NCBI GenBank assembly: GCA_050116035.1
Contig: JASFPJ010000087.1
Location: 1 to 11,084, forward strand
Origin: SOIA01 sp050116035
GTDB taxonomy: Bacteria; Acidobacteriota; Aminicenantia; Aminicenantales; Aminicenantaceae
Length of the DNA stretch: 11,084 bases
Direction: 5' to 3'
In this document: positions 1 through 6,631 of the stretch, piece by piece
Layout of the letters: each line of letters begins with the position of its first letter
Position numbering within the stretch: position 1 is the first letter of the stretch
Program-made: the position numbers and the translations under genes
Notes under the pieces: generated by a model
Databases searched by the model: none
What the model was told of the DNA's origin: nothing
Seen by the model: the letters and a program-made list of their open reading frames with translations, nothing else

Positions 1-1
1 C

Positions 2-1393
2 CTTGAAATGGCGGATATTCCTCTGCTTCCCCAGATCCAGGCGAGGAGTCTCGTTCCTCTGTTCTTTGAGGACGAAAATCCTTGGATAAGTGTGGCTTAT
101 ACTGAGACTTACTACCCGCGATTCCATTACGGTTGGAGTGAACTCAAGGGAATTCAGGATGAAAAGTTCAAGCTGATTATTTCGCCCAAGCCTGAACTCT
201 ATGATTTAGAAAACGACCCTGACGAGGAGGAAAACCTGGCGCTGACTCATGAGGAGGATTTGAGGAGGCTGGAATCACTGGCTGCAAGATTTATCGAAGA
301 AACGAGTGAGAACGCCTTCCAGCTCGATTACCGGAAGATGGATGAAGAAACGCGCCAGAAGCTGGCTGCCCTTGGCTACATCGGTTCCTTTACCGATTCA
401 TCCTCGTTAGAAGGAAAGACGCTGGCTAGCCCTAAGGACAAGATCGGAGTCTTTAACCGTCTTTCAAGAGCCAGGGAGCTCGGTCTTGAGGGAGAATTTG
501 AGCAGGCCGTCACCATGATCGACGAAATCATCAAGGAAGATCCTGATATCATAGATGCCTACTTTGCCCTTGGGAACCTGTATTTCAAACAGAACAAGTT
601 TGAGGAAGCGCAAGAAGCTTTTTTTGAAGTCCTGGATAGAAAACCAGATGATGTCTTCACCATAATCAATATCACCAATTCCTACATCAGGATGGAAAAC
701 CTGGAAGAAGCCGAAGAATTTATTCTTAGCTTCCTTCCTTCCATACCTCCGGATTCTCAGGTCAATCTGATCCTGGGCAATATTTACAACTCGCAGAAAA
801 AATATGAAAAGGCCATCCAGTCTTACCGAGAATGCATTGAACTCAACCCCTCTTCAGCGACGGCGTATAATGCGCTGGGCGGAGTTTATATCGTTCAGGA
901 TAATATAGAAGAGGCGGAAAGATATCTTCGAAAAGCATCGGAGCTCAATCCCAAGCTCTGGAATGTCCACTACAATTTTGCTCAGCTCCATGAGAAAAAG
1001 GGAAATTTACTCGACGCTGTCGATGAGTATAAAAGAGAATTGGACAATATCCCCCATAATTTCAGAGCGAGTTTCAACCTCTCCAGAGTGTACAGATTAC
1101 TAGGAAAGGAAGAGGAAGAACTTCACTATCTGAACAAAACGATTGAAATCAACCCGCGTTTTCCTGTGAGTTACTTCTATAAGGCGCGGATTCATCTCAA
1201 TCGTGGCGAAAAATATGAGGAAGCGATTTCTCTGGTGAAAAAAGGGATAGAGTTAAACCCGGAAAAGAAGGACCTGCCTCTGGGTTATTTTCTCCTTGCT
1301 GACCTGTATAATCGAATCGGGAATCAGTCTCTTTCCCTGGAATACGCGAAAAAAGGCCAAGCTCTTATCCGAGAAGAATCTGACAATCGCTGA
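2..1393 (+). CDS. Sulfatase-TPR fusion protein, 3' part (5' end outside window)
   Basis: The reading frame is open to the left edge, so the ATG at 8 is probably internal and the catalytic N-terminal part (Cys/Ser-x-Pro-x-Arg formylglycine motif, metal ligands) lies outside. Counting from that ATG, residues 1-125 match the C-terminal end of arylsulfatase-like alkaline-phosphatase-superfamily proteins: a RSLVPLF segment, YTETYYPRFHYGWSELKGI (30-49), and the typical PELYDLENDPDEEENLA tail (62-78), ending in AALGYIGS (120-127). Residues about 149-455 are a run of eight or nine TPR units of about 34 residues, with clear examples at 184-216, 252-284 and 286-318 showing the G-x-x-Y, A and P positions. 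Such fusions of sulfatase and TPR are known in Acidobacteriota-like bacteria. The TPR part probably mediates protein contacts; the substrate (sulfate or phosphate ester) cannot be told from this part. A strong hairpin follows three bases after the stop. Confidence 0.88.
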   Translation, partial: LEMADIPLLPQIQARSLVPLFFEDENPWISVAYTETYYPRFHYGWSELKGIQDEKFKLIISPKPELYDLENDPDEEENLALTHEEDLRRLESLAARFIEETSENAFQLDYRKMDEETRQKLAALGYIGSFTDSSSLEGKTLASPKDKIGVFNRLSRARELGLEGEFEQAVTMIDEIIKEDPDIIDAYFALGNLYFKQNKFEEAQEAFFEVLDRKPDDVFTIINITNSYIRMENLEEAEEFILSFLPSIPPDSQVNLILGNIYNSQKKYEKAIQSYRECIELNPSSATAYNALGGVYIVQDNIEEAERYLRKASELNPKLWNVHYNFAQLHEKKGNLLDAVDEYKRELDNIPHNFRASFNLSRVYRLLGKEEEELHYLNKTIEINPRFPVSYFYKARIHLNRGEKYEEAISLVKKGIELNPEKKDLPLGYFLLADLYNRIGNQSLSLEYAKKGQALIREESDNR

Positions 1394-1395
1394 CT

Positions 1396-1418
1396 AAAAA
1401 GGGGACAGGCCCCTTTTT
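1396..1418 (+). terminator. Hairpin terminator / GGGGACAGG repeat unit
   Basis: AAAAAGGGG (1396-1404) and CCCCTTTTT (1410-1418) form a perfect 9-bp stem around an ACAGG loop, directly after the stop of the sulfatase-TPR gene. The T-run is in the right place for intrinsic termination on the + strand, and the symmetric A-run allows it on the - strand. The GGGGACAGG core also resembles dispersed palindromes associated with REP-associated tyrosine transposases in many bacteria, so the element may be a mobile repeat that serves as a terminator. Confidence 0.7.
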
Positions 1419-1444
1419 CATAAACAAATACCATTGGTTAACTC

Positions 1445-1467
1445 AAAAGGGGACAAGCGGCTTTTTC
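1445..1467 (+). repeat. Diverged second copy of the GGGGACAGG palindrome
   Basis: AAAAGGGGACAAGCGGCTTTTTC aligns with the hairpin at 1396-1419 with only a few differences, which weaken the stem (GGGG against CGGC). It lies 49 bases downstream in the same orientation, so the pair looks like two units of one dispersed repeat, one intact and one decayed. Confidence 0.55.
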
Positions 1468-1523
1468 TGATTAATTGCCCGTGCGGTCAACTGGATAGTA
1501 CATATTCGCATCGTGCCAAGCAG

Positions 1524-1656
1524 TGTCATGGCGAACACAGCGTGGCAGTCTCATAGAGTGAAATGAATTCATAATAGACTCTCTTATTCTCTATCATTTC
1601 TCCAAATGCAAACCTCATAGTGAGAGTAAGTCATTGCGAAAATGAATGCGAGTGAG
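1524..1656 (+). repeat. Decayed REP-like elements (two heads)
   Basis: TGTCATGGCGAACACAGCG followed by TGGCAGTCTCAT (1524-1554) is a diverged form of the TGTCATTGCGAGCGCAGCGTGGCGATCTC unit seen intact at 4676-4704. A second partial head, GTCATTGCGA then ATGCGAGTGAG, lies at 1630-1656. The stretch between them is AT-rich with nothing recognisable. The rest of the gap (1468-1523) shows no gene or signal. Confidence 0.5.
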
Positions 1657-1662
1657 TAGAAT
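1634..1662 (+). promoter_or_regulatory. Sigma70-type promoter for the creatininase-family gene
   Basis: TTGCGA (1634-1639) and TAGAAT (1657-1662) are separated by exactly 17 bases, matching 4/6 and 5/6 of the -35 and -10 consensus. Transcription would start near 1669, giving a leader of about 38 bases with an SD at 1696-1700. The -35 box is inside a REP-like TCATTGCGA head. Confidence 0.5.
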
Positions 1663-1706
1663 AAGAATTCAACTTCAAAGATTTTTTTTAAATTTGGAGG
1701 AAACCC

Positions 1707-2612
1707 ATGTTCAGAAAAGAATCCTTCAATCCATTAAGATTTTTGTTTGTTTTTTTGGCCTTGATTTCCTTCTCAGCGTTCATTTTAGCTCAGGAAGAGG
1801 GGAAGCCACTTGTCCTGCAGGAGATGACCTGGACGGATGTCAGAGACTATCTGGAAAGATGCGATATGGTCATCATTCCACTCGGGAGCACTGAACAACA
1901 TGGCCCTCATCTGCCTTTGGGTACAGACTATTACGAGGCACTGGGAATGTCCAAGCGGATATCCGCCCAAACAGGAGTAGTCGTTGCCCCGGTTCTGTGG
2001 TCAGGCTACAGCGTGTACCATTCCGGATTTCCCGGAACGTTGAGCCTGAAGCCCGAAACCATGGAGCAGGTTCTTTTTGAAACGGCCGAGATGCTGATGA
2101 AATATGGCTTCCGCCGGTTCATGTTCTTCAACTACCATGGAGGAAATAGTGTCGTCCAGCAAAAAGTCATGCATCGGATCAATCACTCCACCGAAGCCAT
2201 TGCCGTGGCGATAGGAGCTGGCAGCCCGATTCAAAGAGGTCAGTATCAAGGTGAGGATGAGGTCGGCGATGAACATGCCGGAATCGGCGAAACGTCTCTC
2301 ATGCTCTATCTCAAGCCAGAGCTCGTGAAGATGGAGAGAGCCGAAAAATCCACAGTCACCTATAATGAGAAACTGCAAGAACTCTGGGTGCTCTCTCGCC
2401 AGTATCCTGATCTGCTGATGGTTTTCAATGCGCAGAGGGGCGTTCCTGTGGAGACAAAAAAGGGCGGTGCGAGTCATGAGCTCTACAGTAATGGAATCTG
2501 GTCATTCAGCGACCCGAACAAAGCAACAAAAGAACGGGGAGAGAGACAGGTTATAGGAATGGTTTCTTATGCGGTGAAGTTCATCGAAGCCTGGAGGCAC
2601 GCCAAAAAATAG
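1707..2612 (+). CDS. Exported creatininase-family metal-dependent amidohydrolase
   Basis: This 301-residue protein belongs to the creatininase superfamily (creatinine amidohydrolase, formamide hydrolases, MftE-type peptidases), enzymes that cleave amide bonds with a dinuclear metal site. Visible motifs are GSTEQHGPHLPLGTD (60-74, supplying E63, H65 and D74), FNYHGGN (141-147, H144) and DEHAGIGETS (188-197, E195). All expected metal ligands are present. Unlike most family members it has an N-terminal signal peptide: positive residues, then a hydrophobic stretch at 11-27 and a likely cleavage near A28-Q29, so it should work in the periplasm. The start is set by GGAGG at 1696-1700, seven bases before the ATG. 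A promoter lies upstream, and it seems to be transcribed alone or with the ferritin-like gene 114 bases downstream. Family assignment is firm; the substrate is unknown. Confidence 0.9.
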   Translation: MFRKESFNPLRFLFVFLALISFSAFILAQEEGKPLVLQEMTWTDVRDYLERCDMVIIPLGSTEQHGPHLPLGTDYYEALGMSKRISAQTGVVVAPVLWSGYSVYHSGFPGTLSLKPETMEQVLFETAEMLMKYGFRRFMFFNYHGGNSVVQQKVMHRINHSTEAIAVAIGAGSPIQRGQYQGEDEVGDEHAGIGETSLMLYLKPELVKMERAEKSTVTYNEKLQELWVLSRQYPDLLMVFNAQRGVPVETKKGGASHELYSNGIWSFSDPNKATKERGERQVIGMVSYAVKFIEAWRHAKK

Positions 2613-2658
2613 ATCATTCGAATTTTTGGATTTATTGGATGTATGTTAAACATTTGTG

Positions 2659-2676
2659 TTCCGGATAATACCGGAA
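2659..2676. promoter_or_regulatory. TTCCGG-N6-CCGGAA dyad, candidate operator
   Basis: TTCCGG (2659-2664), ATAATA, CCGGAA (2671-2676) is a perfect 6-bp inverted repeat around an AT-rich centre. It sits 51 bases ahead of the ferritin-like gene and contains a -10-like GATAAT, although no good -35 box lies at the right distance. It could be a repressor site; the regulator is unknown. Confidence 0.3.
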
Positions 2677-2726
2677 AAAGTGTTTTCAAAAGCTATAGAT
2701 TTGAATTCTATAAAAGGAGATGAATT

Positions 2727-3248
2727 TTGGAAGAAATTAGCAAACAGATTGAGAATGCCATCAAGGAAGCGATCCGGTTGGAGATTAACGGGAGAAACTT
2801 TTTCAATCATGCCGCCGAGATGACTCATAATGAGCTGGGTAAAAAAATGTTTCAAAAGCTTGCTGCGGAAGAAGTGAAGCATATCGAAGTTTTTAGCCAG
2901 CTGTTCACAGAGGTTCTCAAGGAATCCGATTGGAAAAAGTATGTGAGAGACGAAGAGCTTAAAGGGGAATCTCCCTTGATTGAGAAGTTGAAAGAGAGGA
3001 TGAAAGGAGCCGAGGGCAAGAGTGAGACTCAAGCGTTGAGCATCGGTATGGAACTCGAGGAGAATGCGGTTCAATTTTTCCAGAAGGCTGCTGATGAGGT
3101 GGATGACCCTGTCGCCTCGGAAATCTTTCGCAAAATCAGCGAGGAAGAAAAATTCCATTATGACCTTCTCCAGGCTCAGCATGATTCTCTCACGAATTCA
3201 GGTTTCTGGCTGGACAGCGCTGAGTTTCAGATGGACGGCAAATATTAG
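2727..3248 (+). CDS. Rubrerythrin-like ferritin-fold diiron protein, no rubredoxin domain
   Basis: This 173-residue all-helical protein has the duplicated ferritin-like layout: E19 in the first helix, EEVKH (E49, H52), E111 in the third helix (GMELEENAVQFF) and EEEKFH (E141, H144). These are the six residues expected for a rubrerythrin-type diiron centre, so peroxide reduction or iron handling in the cytoplasm is likely. The C-terminal rubredoxin domain of classical rubrerythrin, with its Cys4 iron site, is absent; the protein ends in a short tail (FWLDSAEFQMDGKY), so electrons must come from another donor. The start is TTG: AAAGGAGA at 2713-2720 is well spaced for it, and the nearby ATG at 2720 is out of frame and hits a stop after six codons. 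The dipeptidase gene follows after 64 bases. Confidence 0.87.
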   Translation: MEEISKQIENAIKEAIRLEINGRNFFNHAAEMTHNELGKKMFQKLAAEEVKHIEVFSQLFTEVLKESDWKKYVRDEELKGESPLIEKLKERMKGAEGKSETQALSIGMELEENAVQFFQKAADEVDDPVASEIFRKISEEEKFHYDLLQAQHDSLTNSGFWLDSAEFQMDGKY

Positions 3249-3312
3249 GCGGGTTGACCGGCTGGTGTTTTTTGATTTATTCGGAAGCCATGATTTTTTG
3301 AAAGGAATGACC

Positions 3313-4566
3313 ATGAAAGAAAAAGGATTCACAGCAACTGTCTTTGTTCTAATGTCTTTTTTGATCTGGGGAGCCTCCTGCTCTCCGCAGCTGGATACAG
3401 AAGCGGTCAAGGCTGAGGCTCAGGCGATTCACGAGAGAGTCTTGACTGTGGATACGCATAGCGATACACCTATGCGGCTGTTGAGAGAAGGCTGGGATAT
3501 AGGGGAGCGCCATGAACCCGGTGAGAGAGGAAGCGGAAAGATCGACCTTCCTCGAATGGCTGAAGGAGGTCTGGATGCAGAGTTTTTCGCAGTCTTTATC
3601 GGCCAGGGTCAGAGAACACCGGAAGGTTATGCCAGAGCGAAAGCGAGAGCCATGCAAATGCTGGAGGCTATCCATAAGATGTGCGCAAATTATCCTCATC
3701 TTGTCGGACTGGCCACATCGCCTGAGGATGCGTATCGTTTGGAACAAGAAGGGAAGCGGGCGGCATTCATCGGCATGGAAAATGGATACCCTATCGGGAA
3801 GGATCTGTCTCTAGTGAAGGAATATTACGACAGGGGGGTTCGCTACATCACCCTCTGCCATGGCGGGGATAATGATATCTGCGATTCTTCCACCGACAGA
3901 CGCAATCCCGAAGATAATGGTTTGAGCGATTTTGGAAGGGATGTTGTGGCTGAATGCAACAGGCTGGGGATCATGGTCGACATGTCTCACGCTTCAGACA
4001 AGACCTTTTTCGATGTGCTGGACGCGTCAAAAGCCCCGATCATCGCTTCTCATTCAAGCGTGCGGGCCCTGTGCGACCATCCCAGGAATCTCTCTGATGA
4101 AATGATAAAAGCCTTGGCTTCGAACGGAGGCGTCATCCAAATCTGTTTTGTCTCGAGCTTTGTTAAAGAGATTCCGCCGAATCCGGAGAGAGAAAAAGCC
4201 TTCCAGGCACTCAGAGAGAAGTATGGGCCGAGAAAGGAGATAAAAGATGAAGCTGTCCTGGCAGAGATGCGGGAGGAATACATGAAGATCTATCAGAAGT
4301 ACCCGAGCCAAAGGGCCACGGTTGAAGACCTTATCGATCATGTGGATTATGTAGTCAAGCTGGTCGGAGTGGATCATGTGGGATTCGGAACGGATTTTGA
4401 TGGAGGGGGCGAAATCGAAGGCTGTTTAGATGTCAGTGAGCTTCCCAATATCACTATGGAACTTGTCCGCCGAGGGTATTCCGAAGAAGACATCCAGAAG
4501 ATCTGGGGAGGAAACCTCATGCGGGTCTTTGGCAAGGTGATCGAAGTCGCAAGGGATAATCAGTAA
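3313..4566 (+). CDS. Membrane dipeptidase (peptidase M19, renal dipeptidase family), probable lipoprotein
   Basis: The 417-residue product is a zinc dipeptidase of family M19. From the chosen start it carries the HxD pair in VDTHSDTP (H49, D51), the bridging glutamate in FIGMENG (E156), LCHGGDND (H183), MSHAS (H226), ASHSS (H247) and GFGTDFDG (D361). All metal and catalytic positions of the family are filled. Residues 1-23 form a lipoprotein-type signal: KEK, a hydrophobic core at 7-19, then GASC with C23, an imperfect lipobox, so it is probably anchored on the outer face of the inner membrane or in the outer membrane. AAAGGA at 3302-3306 supports the ATG at 3313; an in-frame ATG at 3307 is too close to the SD. 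The frame is open back to 3064 inside the ferritin-like gene, but that extension would bury the signal peptide. It may hydrolyse dipeptides, including those with D-residues or dehydropeptides. Confidence 0.93.
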   Translation: MKEKGFTATVFVLMSFLIWGASCSPQLDTEAVKAEAQAIHERVLTVDTHSDTPMRLLREGWDIGERHEPGERGSGKIDLPRMAEGGLDAEFFAVFIGQGQRTPEGYARAKARAMQMLEAIHKMCANYPHLVGLATSPEDAYRLEQEGKRAAFIGMENGYPIGKDLSLVKEYYDRGVRYITLCHGGDNDICDSSTDRRNPEDNGLSDFGRDVVAECNRLGIMVDMSHASDKTFFDVLDASKAPIIASHSSVRALCDHPRNLSDEMIKALASNGGVIQICFVSSFVKEIPPNPEREKAFQALREKYGPRKEIKDEAVLAEMREEYMKIYQKYPSQRATVEDLIDHVDYVVKLVGVDHVGFGTDFDGGGEIEGCLDVSELPNITMELVRRGYSEEDIQKIWGGNLMRVFGKVIEVARDNQ

Positions 4567-4626
4567 TAGAAAGATTGCCAGATAAGGACGTTTGCACTCT
4601 CTTAGAAGTTCTTAACATTGTAATAA

Positions 4627-4811
4627 TGTCATTGCGGGCGCATTAATTATGTCACTGCTGGTAATCTCATTAACCTGTCATTGCGAGCGCAGCGTGGCGA
4701 TCTCTTAAAAAAAAATCACATAGTAAAAATTTATTTTAAAGGGATTGCCACGTCGCTCCGCTCCTCGCAATGACAATAGGGTAAGATTGCCACGCAAGCC
4801 CGCAATGACAC
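4627..4811. repeat. REP-like cluster with a long inverted pair
   Basis: The gap after the dipeptidase holds at least four related units: a partial head at 4627-4641 with decayed sequence to about 4670; an intact head TGTCATTGCGAGCGCAGCG/TGGCGATCTC at 4676-4704; an inverted unit at 4741-4775 (GGGATTGCCACGTCGCTCCG ... CGCAATGACA); and another inverted unit at 4784-4810 (AGATTGCCACGCAAGCCCGC/AATGACA). The second and third are nearly reverse complements across an AT-rich loop and could fold into one long hairpin. The layout is that of a REPIN (paired inverted REPs), probably non-autonomous; no transposase gene is in the window. Confidence 0.75.
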
Positions 4812-4883
4812 TTTATTATCGTCAGTATCAGTGGAATAAGTTAAATTAATTACTGCGCATAAGCAACGTCCTTCCTAATCAAA

Positions 4884-4904
4884 TTTGTAAAAAAAGTTTA
4901 CAAA
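4884..4904. promoter_or_regulatory. TTTGTAAA-N5-TTTACAAA dyad, candidate activator or operator site
   Basis: TTTGTAAA (4884-4891) and TTTACAAA (4897-4904) form a perfect 8-bp inverted repeat with a 5-base spacer, 131 bases before the binding-protein gene. The core GTAAA-N5-TTTAC, with two extra matching T residues on the left, recurs at 9489-9505 ahead of the sigma54 promoter. The half-site and spacing are plausible for a Fis-type HTH dimer such as the NtrC-family regulator of this operon. I see no GG-N10-GC promoter between here and 5036. Confidence 0.5.
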
Positions 4905-4991
4905 AATCATTAAATTGAGTTCCCTTTTCAGGACATTTTCACATTTTTCCCTCTCTTTCCCCTGGAAAAGGGCATGAGTATTTCCACTGTC

Positions 4992-5020
4992 TTGCTAAAA
5001 ATTCACGGATAATTTATGAT
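4992..5020 (+). promoter_or_regulatory. Possible sigma70-type promoter for the binding-protein/kinase/regulator operon
   Basis: TTGCTA (4992-4997) and TATGAT (5015-5020) have a 17-base spacer. A start near 5027 would leave only about nine leader bases and would cut into the A-rich SD at 5024-5030, which is a reason for doubt. Confidence 0.3.
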
Positions 5021-5035
5021 AATAAAAAGGCAAAG

Positions 5036-6631
5036 ATGGCCAAAAAACCCTTTTCGATCGCAGGATTAGCCCTTTCTCTCATTTTGATTTTTGTCTTTCC
5101 TTGGCTGAACTTTGGGAAAGAAAGTGCTCAAAGGCCTCGTTTCGGGGGGACTTTTCGGTTTAAATCCTTTGCCAGTACATTCAGTGTGCAGCTGGATCCT
5201 GCTCATCCGGACTCATACATCTTTCTCTCTGAACAGATTTTTGATGGATTGATCAAGCTGGATAAAGATTTGAATCTTAAGCCTGCCTTGGCAGAATACT
5301 GGAAGATTTCCGCGGACGATACAAAGTACACATTTTATCTCAGAAGAGGAGTCCAATTTCATGACGGAGATGAACTCACTGCCGAAGATGTGAAATTCTC
5401 TCTGGAAAGACTTCTGGACAGACAGACAAACTCCCCTTACTACCAATTTTTTCTTCCTCGAGTCGTGGGGGCGGCGGAGTTCAGGGAAGGAAAAAGGAAT
5501 GACGTTTCCGGATTCAGGGTCGTGGATAAGCACACCTTTGAGATTCAGTGGACCAGACCGTATGTTTCGGCTCTCTATTTATTGAGTATGCACTTCTGTA
5601 AAATACTGCCTCGTGAACGTGTCCAGGGACGGGAGAGGATTTTTTTTGAAAGACCCATTGGAACAGGGCCGTTTGCTTATGATTCCCTGATGCTGGATCC
5701 ACAGGGCAATGTTGTCGGAGTGCGATTGAAACGGAATGGACAGTATTATGGAGGAAGCCCTTACCTTGAGATAATCGAATTCAGCCCTCATTTCACTCTT
5801 GAACATTTCTTAAATGGAGAGATAGATTGTATCCCGGTCACATCGGATAGATTGCTCACGCCGGAATTTCAAGTTTTTCTGGATGGCTCACTCCACCCCA
5901 TATTTCTGGGAATGAGCTGTCATATCCCTCCCTTTGACCGGCAGATAGTGAGGAAAGCCATTAAATACGGCATCGATAAAGGAGAGCTGGTTCGTGATAC
6001 CTTTGATCTGAGGTACATCCGTGAAGTGACGGATAACTATATCCCGGTAAGATTGCCGAGGTTCCCTCCCATATATGACAAGGTGAGCTTTGATCGTCTA
6101 ATGGCCATACAGACGCTGCGAGAGGCCGGTTTTACAGAGGACAACGAATTCCCCGCACTCACGCTTCTGATTGAGGAGCCAAGAACAGAACGGAAGAGAA
6201 AAATACACGAAGCGCTAAGCAAGCAGCTCGAACCATTAGGGATTGGACTGCGGTTGCGTTATTACGAGTCTTTGGATGAGGTCAAGGAGTTTAAAAATCC
6301 TTATTTGATATTCATAGGAAGAGTGATGGACTTTCCAGACCCTGAAAACATAATCCGGCCTTTCTTTTACTCAAAATCCGTATTCAATGCTTTTGGCTAC
6401 GAGAATCCTGAATTGGACAGGCTTTTGTCAGAAGCAGAAGTGGAATCCAGTTGGACAAAGAGGATAAAACTGTTTCATCAAATCGAGAAGATAATACTCG
6501 AGGACGTTCCCTCTGTTCCTCTCTTCTCTCATCAAAACAGAATTGCCATGCAGCCTTATGTCAGGGGAGTTGAGGTGCCTCCACTGGGATTCTATTATTT
6601 AGACGCCAAAAAAATATGGCTGGACAAATAG
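5036..6631 (+). CDS. ABC-type extracellular solute-binding protein, family 5 (oligopeptide type)
   Basis: The 531 residues match the SBP_bac_5 (DppA/OppA) fold in length and landmarks: LDPA (53-56), then IFDGLIKLDKDLNLKPALAEYWKIS (68-92), the YTFYLRRGVQFHDGDELTAEDVKFSLER block (98-125), and a C-terminal VPLFSHQNRIAMQPYVRGVEV. Residues 7-24 form a hydrophobic export or anchor segment. There is no lipobox cysteine, so the protein is either released into the periplasm or held by an uncleaved signal. No permease or ATPase gene adjoins it. Its stop (6629-6631) is directly followed by the ATG of the histidine kinase, which has no clear SD of its own, so the two are probably translationally coupled. 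It may bind a peptide or similar ligand and either feed a transporter encoded elsewhere or present the ligand to the kinase. SD: AAAAAGG at 5024-5030. Confidence 0.88.
   Translation: MAKKPFSIAGLALSLILIFVFPWLNFGKESAQRPRFGGTFRFKSFASTFSVQLDPAHPDSYIFLSEQIFDGLIKLDKDLNLKPALAEYWKISADDTKYTFYLRRGVQFHDGDELTAEDVKFSLERLLDRQTNSPYYQFFLPRVVGAAEFREGKRNDVSGFRVVDKHTFEIQWTRPYVSALYLLSMHFCKILPRERVQGRERIFFERPIGTGPFAYDSLMLDPQGNVVGVRLKRNGQYYGGSPYLEIIEFSPHFTLEHFLNGEIDCIPVTSDRLLTPEFQVFLDGSLHPIFLGMSCHIPPFDRQIVRKAIKYGIDKGELVRDTFDLRYIREVTDNYIPVRLPRFPPIYDKVSFDRLMAIQTLREAGFTEDNEFPALTLLIEEPRTERKRKIHEALSKQLEPLGIGLRLRYYESLDEVKEFKNPYLIFIGRVMDFPDPENIIRPFFYSKSVFNAFGYENPELDRLLSEAEVESSWTKRIKLFHQIEKIILEDVPSVPLFSHQNRIAMQPYVRGVEVPPLGFYYLDAKKIWLDK

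Noticed and set aside
2001..2477. 158-codon frame on the - strand
   Set aside because: It lies wholly inside the creatininase-family gene, whose catalytic motifs are all on the + strand; it has no SD and no family resemblance.
2646..3182. 178-codon frame on the - strand
   Set aside because: It is opposite the ferritin-like gene, whose diiron ligands fix the coding strand; the hydrophobic look comes from antisense of helical Glu/Lys codons.
3064..3312. Upstream extension of the dipeptidase frame
   Set aside because: It overlaps the ferritin-like gene in another frame, reads as a Ser/Arg-rich shadow, and would bury the lipoprotein signal; ATG 3313 has a good SD.
3249..3312. Terminator between the ferritin-like and dipeptidase genes
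   Set aside because: A T-run is present (near 3268), but the GGTTGACC stem before it is only three base pairs; too weak to call.
4627..4811. CRISPR array
   Set aside because: Units are few, inverted as well as direct, diverged and irregularly spaced, with no uniform spacers and no cas genes.
4905..5035. Sigma54 promoter for the binding-protein operon
   Set aside because: A TTGCT lies at 4992-4996, but the position 12 bases upstream has no GG (TTCCAC instead), and no other GG-N10-GC is present.
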